A stretch of DNA of 64,000 nt from Bacteroidota bacterium (lineage in GTDB: Bacteria; Bacteroidota; Bacteroidia; Bacteroidales; F082). Every line of letters starts with the position of its first letter. Position 1 is the first letter of the stretch. The notes beneath the pieces were generated by a model, which was not told the DNA's origin, did not search any database, and saw only the letters and a list, made by a program, of their open reading frames with translations. Made by a program: the position numbers and the translations under genes. The stretch is from contig JAERTD010000028.1 of assembly GCA_016845175.1 (NCBI GenBank), positions 124,001 through 188,000 of the forward strand, given 5' to 3'. This document shows positions 61,161 to 64,000 of the stretch, one piece after another.

Positions 61161-61247
61161 CGGAGAGTAAGGGATTCGAACCCTTGGTGCCTGCGAAGGC
61201 ACAACGGTTTTCGAGACCGCCCCGTTCGACCACTCCGGCAACTCTCC
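61161..61247 (-). tRNA. tRNA-Ser (CGA)
   Basis: Eighty-seven bases on the minus strand. The acceptor GGAGAGU pairs with ACUCUCC, and the discriminator base is G; CCA is not encoded. The anticodon stem GCGGU/ACCGU encloses the loop CUCGAAA, giving anticodon CGA, which reads UCG. A long variable arm (UGUGCCUUCGCAGGCA) marks it as a serine tRNA, and the T-loop is GGUUCGAAUCC. A -7 match TAATTTTG (61260-61253) lies directly upstream. Confidence 0.95.
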
Positions 61248-61446
61248 GGGAGCAAAATTAGTAAATAGGACATTCGGCAACCGGTTATCTGAGCTTATTT
61301 TATGGAAATAAAAGGCAACAAAGCAGCAACTGATTGCGTCTCATACATAGGAGAACGGCTGTTGAAACAGAGGGTTAGTCACAATCAAACCAATTGGGCA
61401 AATTGTTACAGCTTCATTCCTTTGTTTACATTAGGATTACTTTCAG

Positions 61447-61502
61447 TGATCCCTGATTGGGGTTTAAGGACTCATTCGGAAACCCGAATCCTCTTTGAGG
61501 AT
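61447..61502. repeat. 55-bp intergenic element, copy 3 of 3
   Basis: Identical to copy 2 across the element, including both mutually exclusive hairpins. Confidence 0.9.
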
Positions 61503-61558
61503 TCTTAGGTTTTGTGTTTCCTTCTTACAGCGACAGTAGACTGTCCTGCTCGCAGAAA

Positions 61559-61589
61559 ACACAAAACCCTAACGCAAGCGTTAGGGTTT
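61559..61589 (-). terminator. Terminator of tRNA-Ser(UGA)
   Basis: Same 12-bp stem as at 61124-61154 (61564-61589), followed by TTGTGTTTT on the minus strand, 7 bases past the tRNA 3' end. Confidence 0.85.
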
Positions 61590-61595
61590 CCTTTG

Positions 61596-61680
61596 CGGAG
61601 AGTAAGGGATTCGAACCCCTGGACCCGTGAAGGTCAACGGTTTTCAAGACCGCCGCATTCGACCACTCTGCCAACTCTCC
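61596..61680 (-). tRNA. tRNA-Ser (UGA)
   Basis: Eighty-five bases on the minus strand. The acceptor stem GGAGAGU/ACUCUCC is identical to the neighbouring tRNA-Ser. The anticodon loop CUUGAAA gives UGA, which reads UCA (and by wobble UCG). The variable arm (UUGACCUUCACGGGUCC) is long and different in sequence from the neighbour's. CCA is not encoded. A -7 match TACTTTTG (61693-61686) lies directly upstream, so each tRNA has its own promoter. Confidence 0.95.
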
Positions 61681-61750
61681 GGGCGCAAAAGTAATATATT
61701 TTGTTAAAATAGAAATGATAATGTGTAAATTTTCCAGACAGCGTTTTTCC

Positions 61751-61781
61751 TTGATAAATTATCCCATTTCAAGTACCTTTG
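61751..61781 (+). promoter_or_regulatory. Consensus promoter for the GWxTD gene
   Basis: TTG (61751-61753), a 20-base spacer and TACCTTTG (61774-61781) match the consensus exactly. The ATG at 61809 is about 20 bases beyond the predicted transcription start. Confidence 0.75.
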
Positions 61782-61808
61782 CAGAAGTCGCAACTAAACT
61801 CTAATACC

Positions 61809-63284
61809 ATGAAAAAATCAACTAAACTCTTACTCGCTCTATGGGTATTGCTTTTTTCTGCCTTAAATCTACAGGCAGGTAATCTGCAAGCCTACCTTTC
61901 CTATTCTATTTTTAATACACCTGACAACCAGCCTTATGTTGAAACCTATCTCACCGTAAAAGGCTCCAGTGTGAATCATTCATTACAAACAGATGGTAGC
62001 TACCAGGGAATGATCGATATTCAGATGATATTTAAGATAAGTGGTACCGACAGTATTGTCAATTTTGCTAAATACGAATTGCTGGGTCCTACAGTGAAGG
62101 ATACCAATGACATTAGCATGAATTTTCTGGATGTGCAACGCTTTGGTCTTCCCATTGGCTCCTATGATCTTGAGTTTTCGATAAAAGACCGCAACAGCAG
62201 TAAGGACCCTTTTGTAAATATGGATGCCTTTACCATTGATTTTTCAGAAGAAGCCGTTGCTTTCTCAGATATTGAATTCCTTACCTCTTTTGAAAAAACA
62301 GAGGAAACGGGTGTGTTTGTGAAAAACGGGTATTCCATGTTTCCCTATGTTTTTAATTATTATCCACAATCAAATTCGAAACTCAATTTCTATGCTGAGC
62401 TCTACAACAGCAATAAGGTGTTGGGAGATGATGATTTTCTCCTCAGCTATTATATCCGACCCTTTGAAGTGGATAAAAAAATGGATCAGTACTATTTCAA
62501 TAAAAAAAGAAAAGCAAGTGCGGTTAATCCCCTGCTTACCTCCATTGATATATCAAACCTTCCTAGTGGGAACTATTTATTAGTTCTTGAAGCCCGTGAC
62601 AGAAAAAATGAAATACTCACCCAGCAACAATTGTTCTTTCAACGCTATAATCCTACTGCAGAATTTAGTTTGAATAATCTGATAGTGCTGAATGTTGAAA
62701 ATACCTTTGTTGGAAAAATGACCAGTAGGGATACTCTGGTTCAATACATTGATTATTTGGTTCCCATTTCCACAGATATTGAAAGAAACTATGCCAAAAC
62801 TCAGGTAGAAACAGCCGATTTAGAGAGCCTTCAAAAGTACTTCCTTAATTTCTGGCTGGAGAGGGATCAGATGAATCCACAGCAAGCCTGGTTGGATTAT
62901 AAGCTCAGAGTGGATCAGGTAAATGTAACCTTTAAAACACCTTCTATCCAGGGATATGCCACCGATAGAGGGAGGGTATACCTGCAATATGGATCCCCTG
63001 ATGTGATGTCAGAACAGCATAATGAACCCGGTGCCTATCCGTATGAGATCTGGCACTATTATGTATTGAATGGCCAGCGTGATAAGAAGTTTGTGTTTTT
63101 CACACATGATCTCGCTACCAACGATTTTCATTTAATTCATTCCAATGCCATTGGTGAATTACCTAATTACCGCTGGCAGGCTGAGATCTACAGGAGGGCA
63201 GATGCATTCTACAGTGTTGATCAGATTGCACCCAACCAAAGCTGGGGAAATAAGGCCTCTGACTATTACTATCAACCCAGATAA
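61809..63284 (+). CDS. GWxTD-domain exported protein
   Basis: A 491-residue exported protein. The signal peptide (MKKSTKLLLALWVLLFSALN, cleavage near LQA) is followed by a strand-rich N-terminal half of about 300 residues and a C-terminal GWxTD domain: SLQKYFLNFWLERDQMNPQQ, then GYATDRGRVYLQYGSPD, in which the eponymous GW-x-TD appears as GYATD, then EPGAYPYEIWHYY. GWxTD proteins are common in Bacteroidota and related phyla and are uncharacterised. An in-frame ATG at 61779 would extend into the promoter, so the start is 61809. The next gene follows after about 100 bases. Confidence 0.88.
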   Translation: MKKSTKLLLALWVLLFSALNLQAGNLQAYLSYSIFNTPDNQPYVETYLTVKGSSVNHSLQTDGSYQGMIDIQMIFKISGTDSIVNFAKYELLGPTVKDTNDISMNFLDVQRFGLPIGSYDLEFSIKDRNSSKDPFVNMDAFTIDFSEEAVAFSDIEFLTSFEKTEETGVFVKNGYSMFPYVFNYYPQSNSKLNFYAELYNSNKVLGDDDFLLSYYIRPFEVDKKMDQYYFNKKRKASAVNPLLTSIDISNLPSGNYLLVLEARDRKNEILTQQQLFFQRYNPTAEFSLNNLIVLNVENTFVGKMTSRDTLVQYIDYLVPISTDIERNYAKTQVETADLESLQKYFLNFWLERDQMNPQQAWLDYKLRVDQVNVTFKTPSIQGYATDRGRVYLQYGSPDVMSEQHNEPGAYPYEIWHYYVLNGQRDKKFVFFTHDLATNDFHLIHSNAIGELPNYRWQAEIYRRADAFYSVDQIAPNQSWGNKASDYYYQPR

Positions 63285-63308
63285 TTTCAGCTAAGTATAA
63301 AATAACAG

Positions 63309-63316
63309 TACCTTTG
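63309..63316 (+). promoter_or_regulatory. -7 element upstream of the GT2 gene (TACCTTTG)
   Basis: TACCTTTG matches the consensus 75 bases before the proposed TTG start at 63391; the -33 element is not clear. Confidence 0.45.
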
Positions 63317-63390
63317 CCTGTTTCTGTGAAGCAGAAGAAGTGTAGAATCCATACCCGATAGTAGTCACAGGCTCAAAAAAGATTAAACAA

Positions 63391-64000
63391 TTGAAAAAGG
63401 TTGCTGTAGTCATCTTAAATTATAACGGAAAAGCGTTTCTTAATAAATTCCTTCCAGGTGTCATTGCGAAGACAGGGGAAGACGCAGAGATTTGGGTTGC
63501 CGATAACAACTCACTTGATGGCTCAACAGAATTACTAGCTGAGTCTTTCCCAGAGGTTAAAACCATTGTCAATCCTTACAATGGTGGTTTTGCCTTGGGT
63601 TATAATCTTGCTCTGGAGCGCATTGATGCTGATTATTATGTGCTCCTAAACTCTGATATCGAAGTTTCTGACAATTGGATCAAGCCTGTCATTGAGTTAA
63701 TGGAAACTGATGAATCCATCGCAGCTTGTCAGCCAAAAATTCTATCCTATCACGATCAGAAATCCTTTGAGTATGCAGGTGCTGGAGGTGGTTTCATAGA
63801 TAAATATGGTTACCCTTTTTGTAGAGGCCGTTTGTTTCTGTCTCTGGAGAATGATGAAGCGCAATATGATTCCCCAACAGAAGTGTTTTGGGCCTCCGGA
63901 GCCTGTATGTTTATCAAGGCTGATATATACCATAAGGCAGGTGGTCTGGACGCAGATTTCTTCGCCCATATGGAAGAAATAGATTTATGTTGGCGATTGA
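63391..64000 (+). CDS. Family 2 glycosyltransferase, N-terminal part (cut by window end)
   Basis: An open frame from TTG at 63391 to the window end, 203 residues so far. It begins KKVAVVILNYNGKAFLNKFL, the usual opening of GT-A family 2 enzymes. The UDP-sugar-binding site is ADNNSLDGSTELL, the metal-binding region is VLLNSDIEVSDNW, and WASGACMFIKADIY and a final HMEEIDLCWRL (the ED-D-W-type acceptor motif) follow. These enzymes add sugars to polysaccharide or lipid acceptors in the cytoplasm. TTG is the first codon giving the conserved start; no ATG lies close upstream. The C-terminus lies beyond the window. Confidence 0.85.
   Translation, partial: MKKVAVVILNYNGKAFLNKFLPGVIAKTGEDAEIWVADNNSLDGSTELLAESFPEVKTIVNPYNGGFALGYNLALERIDADYYVLLNSDIEVSDNWIKPVIELMETDESIAACQPKILSYHDQKSFEYAGAGGGFIDKYGYPFCRGRLFLSLENDEAQYDSPTEVFWASGACMFIKADIYHKAGGLDADFFAHMEEIDLCWRL

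Larger units (their letters stand above)
60998..61183. repeat. 186-bp direct repeat, copy 1 (tail of tRNA-Ser(CGA))
   Basis: It matches 61433-61618 with no gaps at an offset of 435 bases. Only three positions differ (61091, 61104, 61158). It covers the second copy of the 55-bp element, a nested hairpin, the tRNA terminator and the first 23 bases of the tRNA 3' end. Confidence 0.95.
61433..61618. repeat. 186-bp direct repeat, copy 2 (tail of tRNA-Ser(UGA))
   Basis: Same composition as copy 1 at 60998-61183. The three differences all fall outside the predicted stems, one being the central loop of the inner hairpin. Between the copies, 61261-61432 shows no gene or repeat that I can recognise. 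Confidence 0.95.

Noticed and set aside
61069-61273. Open frames of about 60 residues across the tRNA-Ser repeat
   Set aside because: They run through the tRNA genes and their terminators in several frames and recur in the second copy because the DNA is duplicated.
62360-62368. Exact DnaA box TTATCCACA
   Set aside because: A single box inside a coding gene is expected by chance in a window of this size and gives no sign of an origin.

Overview
The window looks like chromosomal DNA from a member of the Bacteroidota, possibly a marine Cytophagales- or Marinilabiliales-like lineage; I cannot name the genus. The evidence is consistent. Many genes are preceded by the Bacteroidota sigma factor pattern (TTG/TTTG, about 20 bases, TAnnTTTG) and strong Shine-Dalgarno sites are lacking. 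Several protein architectures are typical of the phylum: a replicative DnaE with a fused N-terminal proofreading exonuclease, TPR-containing histidine kinases, a glycogen synthase-phosphorylase fusion, LruC and GWxTD proteins, and long tails on ribosomal protein S16.

Layout. 1-3.7 kb: the end of tex, an outer-membrane barrel, a cupin, and a leftward rpsP-rimM-trmN6 group. 4.1-10.4 kb: dnaE, trxA, a DUF58 protein and a small lipoprotein. 10.4-16.3 kb: a ComEA-like helix-hairpin-helix protein fused to a predicted barrel, a second barrel, DUF2461 and DUF3298 proteins, and a drug/metabolite transporter. 16.4-21.5 kb: yigZ-like gene, dnaA, a small tyrosine phosphatase, a PLP dehydratase/racemase, an RsmI-like methyltransferase and slyD. 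21.6-25.2 kb: a rightward run of ABC transporter, trypsin-like lipoprotein and sugar transferase. 25.2-30.4 kb: leftward M48 protease, YdcF protein, vWA membrane protein and fabG. 30.4-37.5 kb: a tightly packed three-gene phosphorelay operon.

37.6-47.0 kb is a glycogen locus read leftward: debranching enzyme, GT4 glycosyltransferase, GH57 amylase-like enzyme, then a giant glycogen synthase-glycogen phosphorylase fusion. I see consensus promoters in front of the first gene and in front of the fusion. 47.1-53.0 kb: an S9 peptidase, dCMP deaminase, a LruC lipoprotein and a small lipoprotein that is a clear paralogue of the one at 10 kb.

53.0-59.8 kb is the most interesting block. A second, error-prone-type DnaE and a Y-family polymerase with a beta-clamp motif are read leftward, away from a rightward XRE/S24 LexA-like regulator. 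The regulator keeps the Ser/Lys dyad and an Ala-Gly candidate cleavage site. The divergent region carries a consensus promoter, a perfect 8+8 palindrome lying across that promoter's -7 element, and a 126-bp tandem duplication of paired hairpins in the presumed leader. A DEDDh exonuclease-GIY-YIG nuclease follows. The whole reads as a self-regulated DNA-damage mutagenesis and repair island.

59.9-64 kb: a histone-deacetylase-family enzyme, two tRNA-Ser genes (CGA and UGA) each followed by the same 170-base structured tail, a GWxTD protein, and the start of a family 2 glycosyltransferase cut by the window end. I saw no insertion sequence, prophage or CRISPR array.
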